A stretch of DNA of 64,000 nucleotides, taken from NCBI GenBank assembly GCA_035293945.1, contig DATGLV010000039.1, forward strand, positions 62,001-126,000. Reading direction: 5' to 3'. Of the stretch, positions 25,761 to 33,994 are shown piece by piece. The translations under genes were made by a program, and so were the position numbers. Within the stretch, counting starts at the first letter, position 1; the number at the start of each line of letters is the position of its first letter. The notes below the pieces were generated by a model that was given only the letters and a program-made list of their open reading frames with translations, searched no databases and was not told the DNA's origin. The stretch comes from VAZQ01 sp035293945. GTDB taxonomy: Bacteria; Pseudomonadota; Alphaproteobacteria; Rhizobiales; Xanthobacteraceae.

Positions 25761-27107
25761 CTATCCGGATGTGAGCTGCGCCCGAGGGCTTGCCTCGAAA
25801 TCGGCCCGCGGCCAGCGCACCCGCACCGAGGCGCCGTGAGCGGGCTCGGCCCGATTGGCGAAAACGAGCTTGGCGCCCGAACGCTCCAGCAGGGTCTTGG
25901 CAATGAACAGTCCGAGGCCGAGACCGCCCGCCTCGACATCGACGCTGTGCCGCAGGTGCCGTCGCCCGGTGACGTAGGGCTCGCCGATCCGATCCATGAT
26001 TTCGGGGGAAAATCCCGGCCCGTCATCGTTGATTGTCAACGTGATCTCCTCAGCGCTCCAAGCGGCGGTGACATCGACCTGCTTCTGCGCAAAATCAACA
26101 GCATTCTCCAGGAGATTGCCGAGCCCATAGAGCACGACCGGATTGCGCCGGCCGATCGGCTCGGGCGCCTGGTCCGGCACGAGCCCCACGCTGATGGCGA
26201 CTCCGAAGTTGCGGTGCGGCGCCACGATCTCCTCAATCAGCGCCGACAGCGGCATGCGGTCGAAGGGCTCGGCGCTGGAAGAAAGCTGTGTGAGCTTGCC
26301 CAGGATGCCGCGGCAGCGTTGCGCCTGCTCGCGCAACAACTTGACGTCATCGGCATGTGGGGACCCGGGTGCCATCTCGCGCTCGATTTCAGTAGCGATG
26401 ACCGTAATGGTCGACAGCGGCGTGCCGAGCTCATGCGCGGCGGCGGCAGCCAGCCCGTCGAGCTGCGACAGATGCTGCTCGCGCGCCAACACCAGCTCGG
26501 TGGCGGCGAGCGCGTCAGCGAGCTGACGGGCTTCCTCGGTGAGCTGCCACGCATAGGCGCCGATGAAGCCGATCGCCAGGAGCAGCGAGAGCCAGACTCC
26601 CATGGTGTAGATCGGGGGCAGATCAAATGGCTGGTCCACATCCCAGGGCAGCGGGTAATGGATGAAGATCAACACGGTCGCGCAGGCGGCCGCGAAGCCG
26701 CCCAGCATCATGGTGATCCGCGCTGGCAGCGCGGTCGCCGACAAGAGCACCGGTCCGAGAAACAGGAAGGCGAAAGGGTTCTCCAGCCCGCCGGTGAGGA
26801 ACAGCAGGATGGCAAGCTCGGCGATGTCGAAGGCAAGCAGCCAAGCGGCACGATCGGGCGCGATGCGCTGGCTCATGCGGAAGCGCAGCCGCAGCACGAT
26901 ATTGAGCCAGGCCGCAAGGGCGATCACCGCGAGGCAGGCCCAGATCGGCAGGTCGAAATCGAGCCCCAGATAGACCACCAGGACCGCGGTGGTCTGCCCG
27001 ATCACCGCGAGCCAGCGCAGCCGCACCAGCGTGTCGAGGCGGACATCGCGCCCCCCCGCCGCAAAGGCGCGTGGGTTATCCGGCTCGGCCGTCTCCAATC
27101 CGCTCAT
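25761..27107 (-). CDS. regB: RegB/ActS-type redox sensor histidine kinase
   Basis: 448-residue membrane kinase. Six N-terminal helices (about residues 25-190) include the ubiquinone-binding motif GGxxNPF, here GGLENPF. The H-box is AAAHELGTPLSTI with the phospho-accepting His. The redox Cys of RegB is kept in REQAQRCRGIL. N, G1 and G2 boxes (NLLENAVDFA, DDGPGF, GLGLGLFIAK) complete the ATPase domain. The protein should sense quinone and thiol redox state and phosphorylate RegA. It diverges from the ABC transporter operon across composite repeat copy 3. A 229-base gap separates it from regA; nothing convincing is coded there. Confidence 0.94.
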   Translation of the reverse strand: MSGLETAEPDNPRAFAAGGRDVRLDTLVRLRWLAVIGQTTAVLVVYLGLDFDLPIWACLAVIALAAWLNIVLRLRFRMSQRIAPDRAAWLLAFDIAELAILLFLTGGLENPFAFLFLGPVLLSATALPARITMMLGGFAAACATVLIFIHYPLPWDVDQPFDLPPIYTMGVWLSLLLAIGFIGAYAWQLTEEARQLADALAATELVLAREQHLSQLDGLAAAAAHELGTPLSTITVIATEIEREMAPGSPHADDVKLLREQAQRCRGILGKLTQLSSSAEPFDRMPLSALIEEIVAPHRNFGVAISVGLVPDQAPEPIGRRNPVVLYGLGNLLENAVDFAQKQVDVTAAWSAEEITLTINDDGPGFSPEIMDRIGEPYVTGRRHLRHSVDVEAGGLGLGLFIAKTLLERSGAKLVFANRAEPAHGASVRVRWPRADFEASPRAQLTSG

Positions 27108-27186
27108 CTCAATCTATGGCTTCAATCCAGTATCAGGTCGCGACATGCGCATCTCAGGTGTGCGAATGTCAGAACCGGAGGGGTCC

Positions 27187-27346
27187 CGATTCCGAATGTC
27201 GCCATGCCGGGTTGCCAGACATTGAGCGCATCTCGGAATCGAAAGTGACACTAGCAAGTATTTGATTTCTAGTGCGGCTTTCGTTTTGACGCACCCGCGA
27301 ATAAGGCGCTGCGCTGCTGGCAGCAACGTCAAGACTGCCGCACCAG
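27187..27346 (+). repeat. Composite double-hairpin repeat, copy 3
   Basis: The first hairpin has perfect arms CGATTCCGA (27187-27195) and TCGGAATCG (27233-27241) and ends GTGACACTAG. The linker GCAAGTATTTG is nearly that of copy 2. The second hairpin (27269-27346) is again exactly 78 bp, outer CTAGTGCGGC / GCCGCACCAG, inner TTGACG / CGTCAA, with the middle diverged from copies 1 and 2. It lies between the divergent regB and ABC transporter genes. Confidence 0.78.
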
Positions 27347-27446
27347 CTTCCTACCAATCGGGCGCGATCGGCCGGCCGGGAAGGGCTTGCGCCGGTCGCC
27401 GGGCTGGCACACATCAGGCGGACTTTCGTAGAGCTCGAGCCCAATC

Positions 27447-28217
27447 ATGCTTGCCGAACCGGCTATCGCGGTCGACCGCCTGGTGAAAATCTATGGATCG
27501 ACCCGGGCGGTGGACGATATCTCATTTGCGCTTGCCCCCGGCTCGGTGACCGGGCTGCTCGGCGGCAACGGCGCCGGCAAGACCACCACCATCGCGATGA
27601 TTTTGGGGCTTGTCGCGCCGTCCTCCGGACGCGTCAAGGTTCTGGGCGCCGAGATGCCGCGTCAGCGCTACCAGGTGCTGCAGCGAATGAATTTCGAGAG
27701 CCCCTATATCGACATGCCGCACCGCCTCACCGTGCGTCAGAACCTCACTGTGTTCGGCCGGCTTTACGCGATCGCAGACCTCCGCGCCCGCATTGCCGAA
27801 CTCGCCGCCTCGCTCGAGCTCGAGGAGTTTCTCGATCGGCCCACCGGCAAGCTCTCGGCCGGCCAGAAGACCCGGGTTGCGCTAGCCAAGGCGCTCATCA
27901 ACGCGCCCGATGTCTTGCTGCTCGATGAACCCACCGCTTCGCTCGATCCCGATACGGCCGATTGGGTGCGCTCGCGGCTCGAGGATTTCCGCAAGCGTCA
28001 CGGCGCGACCGTGCTGCTCGCCTCCCACAACATGGCCGAGGTCGAGCGCTTGTGCGACCGCGTCATCATGATGAAGCGGGGACGCATCGAGGACGACGAT
28101 GCGCCGCAGCGACTGCTCGCTCGCTATGGGCGCGACACGCTGGAAGAGGTGTTTCTGGACGTGGTGCGCGGGCGCGGCGGGGCGCGCGAGGCTGTCCCAC
28201 GCGAGGCGGCCCAATGA
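27447..28217 (+). CDS. ABC-2 type exporter, ATP-binding subunit
   Basis: 256-residue ATPase. Walker A GGNGAGKTTT, signature LSAGQKTRVALAKAL, Walker B VLLLDEPTASLDPD, and the H-loop ASHNMAEVE are all intact. The sequence resembles the NodI/DrrA/YhhJ-type exporters that pair with ABC-2 permeases. The next gene overlaps by four bases (ATGA) and codes that permease, so they form a two-gene operon. Substrate is unknown; NodI-like systems export lipo-oligosaccharides, DrrA-like export drugs. The start at ATG 27447 gives a normal N-terminus (PAIAVDRLVKIYG). Confidence 0.9.
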   Translation: MLAEPAIAVDRLVKIYGSTRAVDDISFALAPGSVTGLLGGNGAGKTTTIAMILGLVAPSSGRVKVLGAEMPRQRYQVLQRMNFESPYIDMPHRLTVRQNLTVFGRLYAIADLRARIAELAASLELEEFLDRPTGKLSAGQKTRVALAKALINAPDVLLLDEPTASLDPDTADWVRSRLEDFRKRHGATVLLASHNMAEVERLCDRVIMMKRGRIEDDDAPQRLLARYGRDTLEEVFLDVVRGRGGAREAVPREAAQ

Positions 28218-29035
28218 GTGCGCCCGCCGGGAGCGCCATCGCGTTCGCGCCGCATCGTGTCGCCGCTATGGTGCTGCGCTATCTCTATCTTCTGCGCTCG
28301 TCATGTCCGCGGGTTCTCGAGCTCATCTACTGGCCGACGATGCAGCTGTTCGTGTGGGGTTTCCTGCAGCTCTACGTTTCGCAGAACGCCGGGTTTTTCG
28401 CTCGCGCGGGCGGCATGTTCATTGGCGCCGTGCTGTTGTGGGACATTCTGTTCCGCGGTCAGCTCGGATTTTCCGTGTCGTTCCTCGAGGAAATGTGGGC
28501 GCGCAACCTCGGCAATCTGATGATCAGCCCGCTGCGGCCCATCGAGTTCGTCGCTGCCCTGATGATCATGAGCCTGGTGCGACTCGCGGTCGGCATGGGT
28601 CCGGTCACGCTGCTCGCAATCGCCGTGTTTGGATTCAACATCTACGGGCTTGGTCTGGCGCTGGCGGCGTTCTTCGCGAACCTGATCCTCACCAGCTGGT
28701 CGGTCGGTATCTTGGTGTCGGGCGTCCTGTTGCGCAATGGCATGGGAGCCGAGAGCCTTGCTTGGACGCTCATGTTCGTGCTGATGCCGCTAGCCTGCGT
28801 CTATTATCCGGTGACGACACTGCCGACGTGGCTGCAGGTCGTTTCCTGGGCGCTGCCGCCGACTTACGTGTTCGAGGGCATGCGTGCGCTGGTGATCAGC
28901 CACGAATTTCGCGCCGATCTTATGGTGCAGGCTTTTGGGCTCAACGCGTTGTATTTTACCGCCGCGGTCATAGCTTTTCTGCAGCTGCTCAATAGCGCCC
29001 GCCGCAACGGGTCCCTGTTGCAGTCCGGCGAATAG
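28214..29035 (+). CDS. ABC-2 type exporter, permease subunit
   Basis: 273-residue membrane protein with about six helices: LIYWPTMQLFVWGFLQLYV, the GAVLLWDILFRGQ segment, the LTSWSVGILVSGVLLRNG region, and a final AAVIAFLQLL helix. The pattern PLACVYYPVTTLPTWLQVVSWALPPTYVFEG (positions about 195-225) is the conserved C-terminal part of ABC-2 permeases. Its ATG overlaps the ATPase stop in ATGA. A longer reading from 27962 only extends back into the ATPase gene and is rejected. It partners the ATPase upstream. Confidence 0.9.
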   Translation: MSAPAGSAIAFAPHRVAAMVLRYLYLLRSSCPRVLELIYWPTMQLFVWGFLQLYVSQNAGFFARAGGMFIGAVLLWDILFRGQLGFSVSFLEEMWARNLGNLMISPLRPIEFVAALMIMSLVRLAVGMGPVTLLAIAVFGFNIYGLGLALAAFFANLILTSWSVGILVSGVLLRNGMGAESLAWTLMFVLMPLACVYYPVTTLPTWLQVVSWALPPTYVFEGMRALVISHEFRADLMVQAFGLNALYFTAAVIAFLQLLNSARRNGSLLQSGE

Positions 29036-29080
29036 GCATCCTGTTTACTGAAAGGACAAGAATCCCCATATGTTAAGGCG

Positions 29081-30583
29081 ATGGCAAAAAGTATATTCCA
29101 GGTTGACCGCGTGAAGGAAAAAAGACAACCTCCTGCTGCGGCGCAGCAAGAACCGCCGCTGGGGACCGGGGCAATGGCTATTGGGGAGTTCGGCGGCGCT
29201 CCGGCCGCTGTGGTGGGCGACGGCCCGATGCTGGCAGGGCCGTTCTATTGGTTCTATGAGATGAGCCAAGCGTCGCTTAATCCGTCGCGTGCCTTGGCGG
29301 ACGCGACCCGTCTGTTTTTCAGGAACCCGGCTAATCCGCTCGCCCATTCCGATTTCGGGAGGTCGGTGGCGGCCGCCTGCGAGCTGTTCGAGCGATCCAC
29401 CCGCCGTTATGGCAAGCCAGAATGGCGGATCGACTCCACGCTGGTGGGCGGCGAGCGCATTCCGGTCCACATCTCGACAGTCTGGGAGCGGCCATTCTGC
29501 CGACTCTTGCACTTCGAGCGCGCCTTCGCGCGGCCACTGCGTCGGCCGCAGCCGCGCCTGCTGATCGTGGCGCCGCTGTCCGGCCACTACGCAACGCTGC
29601 TGCGGGGCACGGTGGAAGGGCTTTTGCCCAACAACGACGTGTATATCACCGATTGGGCCGACGCCCGCATGGTGCCGCTTGCGCAGGGCGCATTCGATCT
29701 GGACGACTACATCGATTACGTGATCTCGATGCTGCACCTGCTGCACGGCGACGTGCATGTGCTGGCAGTGTGCCAGCCATCCGTGCCAGTGCTGGCCGCC
29801 GTCGCCCGCATGGAGGCGACGGAGGATCCCTATGTGCCGCATTCGATGGTGCTGATGGGTGGGCCGATTGATACCCGCGTCAACCCGACCGCCGTGAATC
29901 TGCTTGCCGAACGACGCGGCACCGACTGGTTCCGGCGCCATGTCATCACCAAAGTGCCGTTTCCCAATCCGGGGATGATGCGCGACGTCTATCCGGGCTT
30001 CCTGCAGCTCAATGGCTTCGTCAGCATGAACCTCGAGCGGCACATTGAGGCGCATCGCAACCTGTTCACGCACCTGGTCAAGGGCGACGGCGACTCGGCG
30101 CAGAAGCATCGCGAGTTCTACGACGAGTATCTGGCGGTGATGGACTTGGCGGCCGAGTATTACCTGCAGACCGTCGATACGGTTTTCGTGCGCCATGCAC
30201 TGCCCTTGGGCACCATGACACACCGTGGCGCGCGGGTTGATCCTTCCTGCATCCGACGGATTGCGTTGCTCACCATCGAGGGTGAGAAGGACGATATTTC
30301 CGGCCTCGGCCAAACCCAGGCGGCCCATGGCCTCTGCACCAATATACCGGCCGATCGCAAATCGCATTGGATGCAGCCGGGTGTCGGACATTATGGGGTG
30401 TTCAACGGATCGCGCTTCCGCGCCGAAATCGCACCACGGATCGCGGATTTCGTCCTGACGAATAATCGCGAGGATTGGCGCGGCGGCAAGCGGACAAGCG
30501 CACGCGCCACAAGGCAGAACGGTGCAAGCCCTTCGCCGCAAGGCACGGCGCTCGCCGACGCGGCGCGCGCGGCGGACGAGTAG
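29081..30583 (+). CDS. phaZ: Intracellular polyhydroxyalkanoate depolymerase
   Basis: 500-residue alpha/beta-hydrolase of the PhaZ intracellular family. The nucleophile elbow is VLAVCQPSVPVLAA, with Cys in place of Ser as in PhaZa1 of Cupriavidus, near residue 227. A conserved GGPIDTRVNPT follows, and the C-terminal part has the acidic and His residues (GEKDDISGLGQT, PGVGHYGVFNG). It degrades stored PHB granules in the cytoplasm. The family normally begins at the segment MLAGPFYWFYEM, at about residue 50 here. The preceding 49 residues are Pro/Gln/Ala-rich, so the native start may be 29228. No PHA synthase is nearby. Confidence 0.9.
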   Translation: MAKSIFQVDRVKEKRQPPAAAQQEPPLGTGAMAIGEFGGAPAAVVGDGPMLAGPFYWFYEMSQASLNPSRALADATRLFFRNPANPLAHSDFGRSVAAACELFERSTRRYGKPEWRIDSTLVGGERIPVHISTVWERPFCRLLHFERAFARPLRRPQPRLLIVAPLSGHYATLLRGTVEGLLPNNDVYITDWADARMVPLAQGAFDLDDYIDYVISMLHLLHGDVHVLAVCQPSVPVLAAVARMEATEDPYVPHSMVLMGGPIDTRVNPTAVNLLAERRGTDWFRRHVITKVPFPNPGMMRDVYPGFLQLNGFVSMNLERHIEAHRNLFTHLVKGDGDSAQKHREFYDEYLAVMDLAAEYYLQTVDTVFVRHALPLGTMTHRGARVDPSCIRRIALLTIEGEKDDISGLGQTQAAHGLCTNIPADRKSHWMQPGVGHYGVFNGSRFRAEIAPRIADFVLTNNREDWRGGKRTSARATRQNGASPSPQGTALADAARAADE

Positions 30584-30620
30584 GGACGGCCGGCCAAATC
30601 GGCGTGGAAGTCGCGCAAAA

Positions 30621-30664
30621 CGGCCCGAAGGGGCCGGTAGTGCCCGTCCTGTCGGGGTTTTCTT
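30621..30664 (+). terminator. Probable terminator after phaZ
   Basis: Two stacked hairpins downstream of phaZ: CGGCCC-GAAG-GGGCCG (30621-30636), then CCCG-TCCTGT-CGGG (30643-30656), followed by GTTTTCTT. The second with its T-run is a plausible intrinsic terminator for the plus-strand gene. Confidence 0.55.
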
Positions 30665-30951
30665 GATTCGACTCCGCACGGTACCGGCGGGATTTCGTAA
30701 CTGCTTGTGTTCCAAGGGTTTTTTGTCGCCCTCCCGAGTGACTTCGGAGATGGCTTTCGAGGGGGCAATTCGAGCCTCCTGGCGGAAAAAATGAACTACG
30801 TTTCACCTCTTCTGAGGCCCCACCTTTTGTGGCCGAGACATCCGACCCACCCGTCATCTGGTGGCATGGCTATATTTCCGCTGGAGCATGCTGCGCCGCA
30901 TTGCGGATATGGCAATATTTCGGCCAGAAAGCTTGTGGGTGGATATAGGTC
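30665..30951. other. Intergenic stretch before the YgjP-like gene
   Basis: With the terminator this makes a 368-base gap without a gene. Its most visible features are a near-duplicate string GGCTATATTTCCG (30868-30880) and GGCAATATTTCGG (30911-30923), 43 bases apart, close to the next start codon. They could be part of the promoter or a protein site. Several short ORFs across the stretch look random. Confidence 0.35.
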
Positions 30952-31749
30952 ATGTCATTGCGCGCATTGCTCTATCGTCGTCCGACCGAGCCGTCGGCAC
31001 TGGAAATCATTTTTGACAAGTCGGTCTATCTCGTGCGCCTGCGGCGGCATCGTCAGGCGCGCCGCTACACGTTGCGCATCGACGCTGCCTTGCGCGAGGT
31101 CGTGCTCACCATGCCGCCGCGCGGCAGCGTGAGAGAGGCCAGAGACTTCGCGCAGCAACACGGCGGATGGATTGCGGCGCGGCTCAAGCGTTTGCCGGAA
31201 GCCGCGCCCTTCGTGCACGGTGTCGAGGTGCCTTTGCGCGGCATCCCACACCGCATCGTGCATCGGCGTGGCGTCCGCGGCACCGTCTGGACCGAAATCG
31301 ATGAACGCGGCCAGCGCATCATGTGTGTTGCCGGCGAGCCCCCGCATGTCGATCGTCGCATCGGCGATTTCCTCAAGCGTGAGGCGCGGCGTGATCTCGA
31401 AGCCGCTTCCAGCCGGTATGCGGCGCGGCTGCGCATTGACATCAAGCGGGTTTCCATCCGTGATCAATCGAGCCGCTGGGGCTCCTGCTCCAACACCGGA
31501 GTGCTGTCCTTCTCCTGGCGACTCATCCTGGCGCCGTCTTTCGTGCTCGACTATCTCGCCGCGCACGAAGTCGCGCATTTGCGCGAGCTCAATCATTCGC
31601 CCCGCTTTTGGCGGCTGGTCGGCCATCTCGATCCCGACTACCAGCGCGGCAAGTCCTGGCTCGATGCGCACGGCACCGACCTGCACCGCTATGGACTCGC
31701 CCCGCGGGCGCGATCGCAACGGCGAGCGGACGGCATCATTATGCGCTGA
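30952..31749 (+). CDS. YgjP-like metallopeptidase-domain protein (DUF45)
   Basis: 265-residue cytoplasmic protein of the SprT/YgjP metallohydrolase type. The zinc motif HEVAHLRELNHSPRFW, with the HExxH core and a third ligand His in NHS, is intact. The conserved SSRWGSCSNTGVLSFSWRL segment precedes it. N-terminal residues (RRHRQARRYTLRID) are the strongly basic segment usual in this family. No signal peptide or membrane anchor is seen. E. coli YgjP has no settled role. The downstream gmd gene is on the same strand about 95 bases away; a functional link is not obvious. Confidence 0.88.
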   Translation: MSLRALLYRRPTEPSALEIIFDKSVYLVRLRRHRQARRYTLRIDAALREVVLTMPPRGSVREARDFAQQHGGWIAARLKRLPEAAPFVHGVEVPLRGIPHRIVHRRGVRGTVWTEIDERGQRIMCVAGEPPHVDRRIGDFLKREARRDLEAASSRYAARLRIDIKRVSIRDQSSRWGSCSNTGVLSFSWRLILAPSFVLDYLAAHEVAHLRELNHSPRFWRLVGHLDPDYQRGKSWLDAHGTDLHRYGLAPRARSQRRADGIIMR

Positions 31750-31843
31750 GCGTGCACGCCGCACGGGCATCGGAAACAGGGCGCTGGCCCTCGGCCGACC
31801 GCCATGCTAATGCCCGTTGGGGCTTATGGGGCGGGGCGGTTTG

Positions 31844-32878
31844 GTGCCGAAGACTGCACTCATTACCGGAATCACCGGCCAGGACGGCGCATATCTTTCC
31901 AAGCTCTTGCTGGCGAAAGGCTACCGCGTCGTCGGCACCTTACGCCACGGAACCTCGCCGAATTTGGCGCGCCTGAAATACCTCGACGCGCATCGTGACG
32001 TCGAGCTGATCGATCTCGAGCTGCTCGAGGTCACGGGCCTCATCCGCGCGATCGAGAAGCACAAGCCGGACGAAATCTATAATCTCGCGGCCCAGAGCAT
32101 GGTGTCGCTGTCGGCCGAGGAGCCGATCTACACCTTGGACGTCAACGCGCTCGGGCCTGCGCGCCTGTTGGAAGCCGTTCGCCTCGCCAAGCCGGATGCG
32201 CGTGTCTACCAGGCGTCGAGCTCGGAAATGTTCGGCATCCCGAATGAGTCCCCGCAAACCGAGACCACCACGCTGCGTCCGCGCAGTCCGTATGCGGTCG
32301 GCAAAGCGGCGGCGCACTGGCTGGTCACCAATTATCGGGAGCTGCACGGCCTCTACGCGGTTTCCGGCATCCTGTTCAATCATGAGTCGCCTTTGCGGGG
32401 ACGCCAGTTCGTCACCCGAAGGATTACGCTGGGGTTGGCAGAGGTGGCGCGCGGCAAGCGCGACGTGCTGACGCTGGGCAATCTCGATGCGCGGCGCGAC
32501 TGGGGCTGCGCGGAAGAATACGTCGAGGGCATGTGGGTGATGCTGCAGCAGGAGAGGCCCACCGATTATGTGCTCGCCACCGGCAAGACGCATGCGGTAC
32601 GCGAGTTCGCGGAGATCGCCGCGCGCGAGCTCGGCCTCGACCTCGGCTGGTTCGGGATCGGCATCGAGGAAATCGGCGTCGACAGCAAGAGTGGGCGCAT
32701 CGTGGTGAAGGTCGATCCTCGGCATTTTCGCACCGTCGATATCCAGTCGAATGTCGGCAGCGCCAAGAAGGCGCGCGAAGAGCTCGGCTGGAGCTGCAAG
32801 ATCGATGTGATGCAATTGGCGGCCGCGATGGCAATGGCCGACGATCGGCGCGTCTGTGAGAATGACTGCGAGATTTAG
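31844..32878 (+). CDS. gmd: GDP-mannose 4,6-dehydratase
   Basis: 344-residue short-chain dehydratase. NADP-binding motif GITGQDGAYL at the start, NLAAQSMV, the catalytic SSSEMFG (Thr/Ser-Glu), and YAVGKAAAHW (Tyr-xxx-Lys) define the family, with NHESPLRG and RRDWGCAEEYVEGMW downstream. It converts GDP-D-mannose to GDP-4-keto-6-deoxymannose, precursor of GDP-rhamnose, -fucose or -perosamine for LPS or exopolysaccharide. The start GTG 31844 fits the usual N-terminus (VPKTALITG) and follows GGGGCGG. An upstream ATG (31826) and TTG (31817) also lie in frame. No partner reductase or epimerase is in the window. Confidence 0.92.
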   Translation: MPKTALITGITGQDGAYLSKLLLAKGYRVVGTLRHGTSPNLARLKYLDAHRDVELIDLELLEVTGLIRAIEKHKPDEIYNLAAQSMVSLSAEEPIYTLDVNALGPARLLEAVRLAKPDARVYQASSSEMFGIPNESPQTETTTLRPRSPYAVGKAAAHWLVTNYRELHGLYAVSGILFNHESPLRGRQFVTRRITLGLAEVARGKRDVLTLGNLDARRDWGCAEEYVEGMWVMLQQERPTDYVLATGKTHAVREFAEIAARELGLDLGWFGIGIEEIGVDSKSGRIVVKVDPRHFRTVDIQSNVGSAKKAREELGWSCKIDVMQLAAAMAMADDRRVCENDCEI

Positions 32879-33057
32879 CATTCTTCGGCTGATTTGGTCG
32901 CAACAGGCTATCCCGGTCTGAGCAAATCTGGTCGGCTCCGCCCGAAACCGTGCGACGCAGATGAGCTATACTGCCCGGCGAGCCGCTGGCCTGCACCGCT
33001 TTCGTCCACTGGCCGCGTGCGCGCGTTCGGTCGTCAAGCAGCAATGGAGGAACGACC

Positions 33058-33906
33058 ATGCATCATCACACGACCGGTGCCCTGTTCCTGGCCGCGTCAT
33101 TTGCGCTGTCGGTCGGCGCTGCCCGGGCATTCGACGAAACCAGGTTTCCGGATTGGAAAGGTCAATGGGTGCAGCTCGGCGGTGGTGAGGCGGCGGCTTG
33201 GGATCCGACGAGGCCGCCGGGCGCTGGCCAGCAGGCGCCGCTGACGCCGGAATATCAGGCGCTGTTCCTGGCGAGCGTCGAAGCGGAAGCCAAGGGCGGT
33301 CCGCCGGTCGATCCGACCGCAATGTGCATTCCGGCCGGCATGCCGCGGGTGATGATGGCGATTCACCCGATGGAGATCGTGATCACGCCGGCCCAGATCT
33401 ATTTTGTGTTCGAGCAGTTCAATTCGTTACGTGGCATCTACACCGACGGCCGCCGCTTCCCGGACCATATTGAACCAAGCTTCATCGGCTACTCGATCGG
33501 GCAGTGGCAGGACACCGATGGCGACGGGCGCTTTGACACGCTCGTGATCGAGACGCACGCCATCAAGGGGCCGCACACCTACGATTCCAGCGGCATTCCG
33601 TTCCACAAGGACGGCGAGTTGGTCGTCACCGAGAAGCTCTACACGGACAAATCGGATCCCAACATTCTGCACGACGAGATCACCTCAACTGATCATGCGC
33701 TGACCCGGCCATGGACGGTGACGCGCAGCTATCGGCGCGACCCGCGCCAAACCCAGCCGGACTGGCCGGAGGTGCTCTGCAAGCCGGACGCCGGCAGGGT
33801 GCTGGTTGGTGATCACTATTATCGGGTCAGCCCCGAGGGTCTGCTGATGCCGGCGATCAAGGGCCAGCAGCCGCCCGATCTCAAGTATTTCAAGACATCG
33901 CGCTGA
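33058..33906 (+). CDS. Exported protein, five-member paralogous family (member 4)
   Basis: 282 residues with signal peptide FLAASFALSVGAARA. It shows the full set of family motifs: LTPEYQALF, CIPAGMPRVMM, RGIYTDGRRFP, GYSIGQWQ, YDSSGIPFHKD, LTRPWTV, and an end PPDLKYFKT. The acidic loop here is a textbook DxDxDG form (DTDGDGRFDTL), like an EF-hand or dockerin calcium loop. A GGAGGA site lies before ATG 33058. It stands 13 kb from members 1-3, directly upstream of member 5. Confidence 0.78.
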   Translation: MHHHTTGALFLAASFALSVGAARAFDETRFPDWKGQWVQLGGGEAAAWDPTRPPGAGQQAPLTPEYQALFLASVEAEAKGGPPVDPTAMCIPAGMPRVMMAIHPMEIVITPAQIYFVFEQFNSLRGIYTDGRRFPDHIEPSFIGYSIGQWQDTDGDGRFDTLVIETHAIKGPHTYDSSGIPFHKDGELVVTEKLYTDKSDPNILHDEITSTDHALTRPWTVTRSYRRDPRQTQPDWPEVLCKPDAGRVLVGDHYYRVSPEGLLMPAIKGQQPPDLKYFKTSR

Positions 33907-33994
33907 TCGGACGCGCGATTGGGCCATGCGACACGCAAACCATCCGCTTCGGCACGCGGTCGGAACGGTGGAGAGAACGAGGCGGAGGATGCTC

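Noticed and set aside
25224..27248. Long plus-strand frame through regA and regB
   Set aside because: It is antisense to two genes with complete catalytic motifs; its composition (Arg, His, Gln, Gly) is that of a shadow frame.
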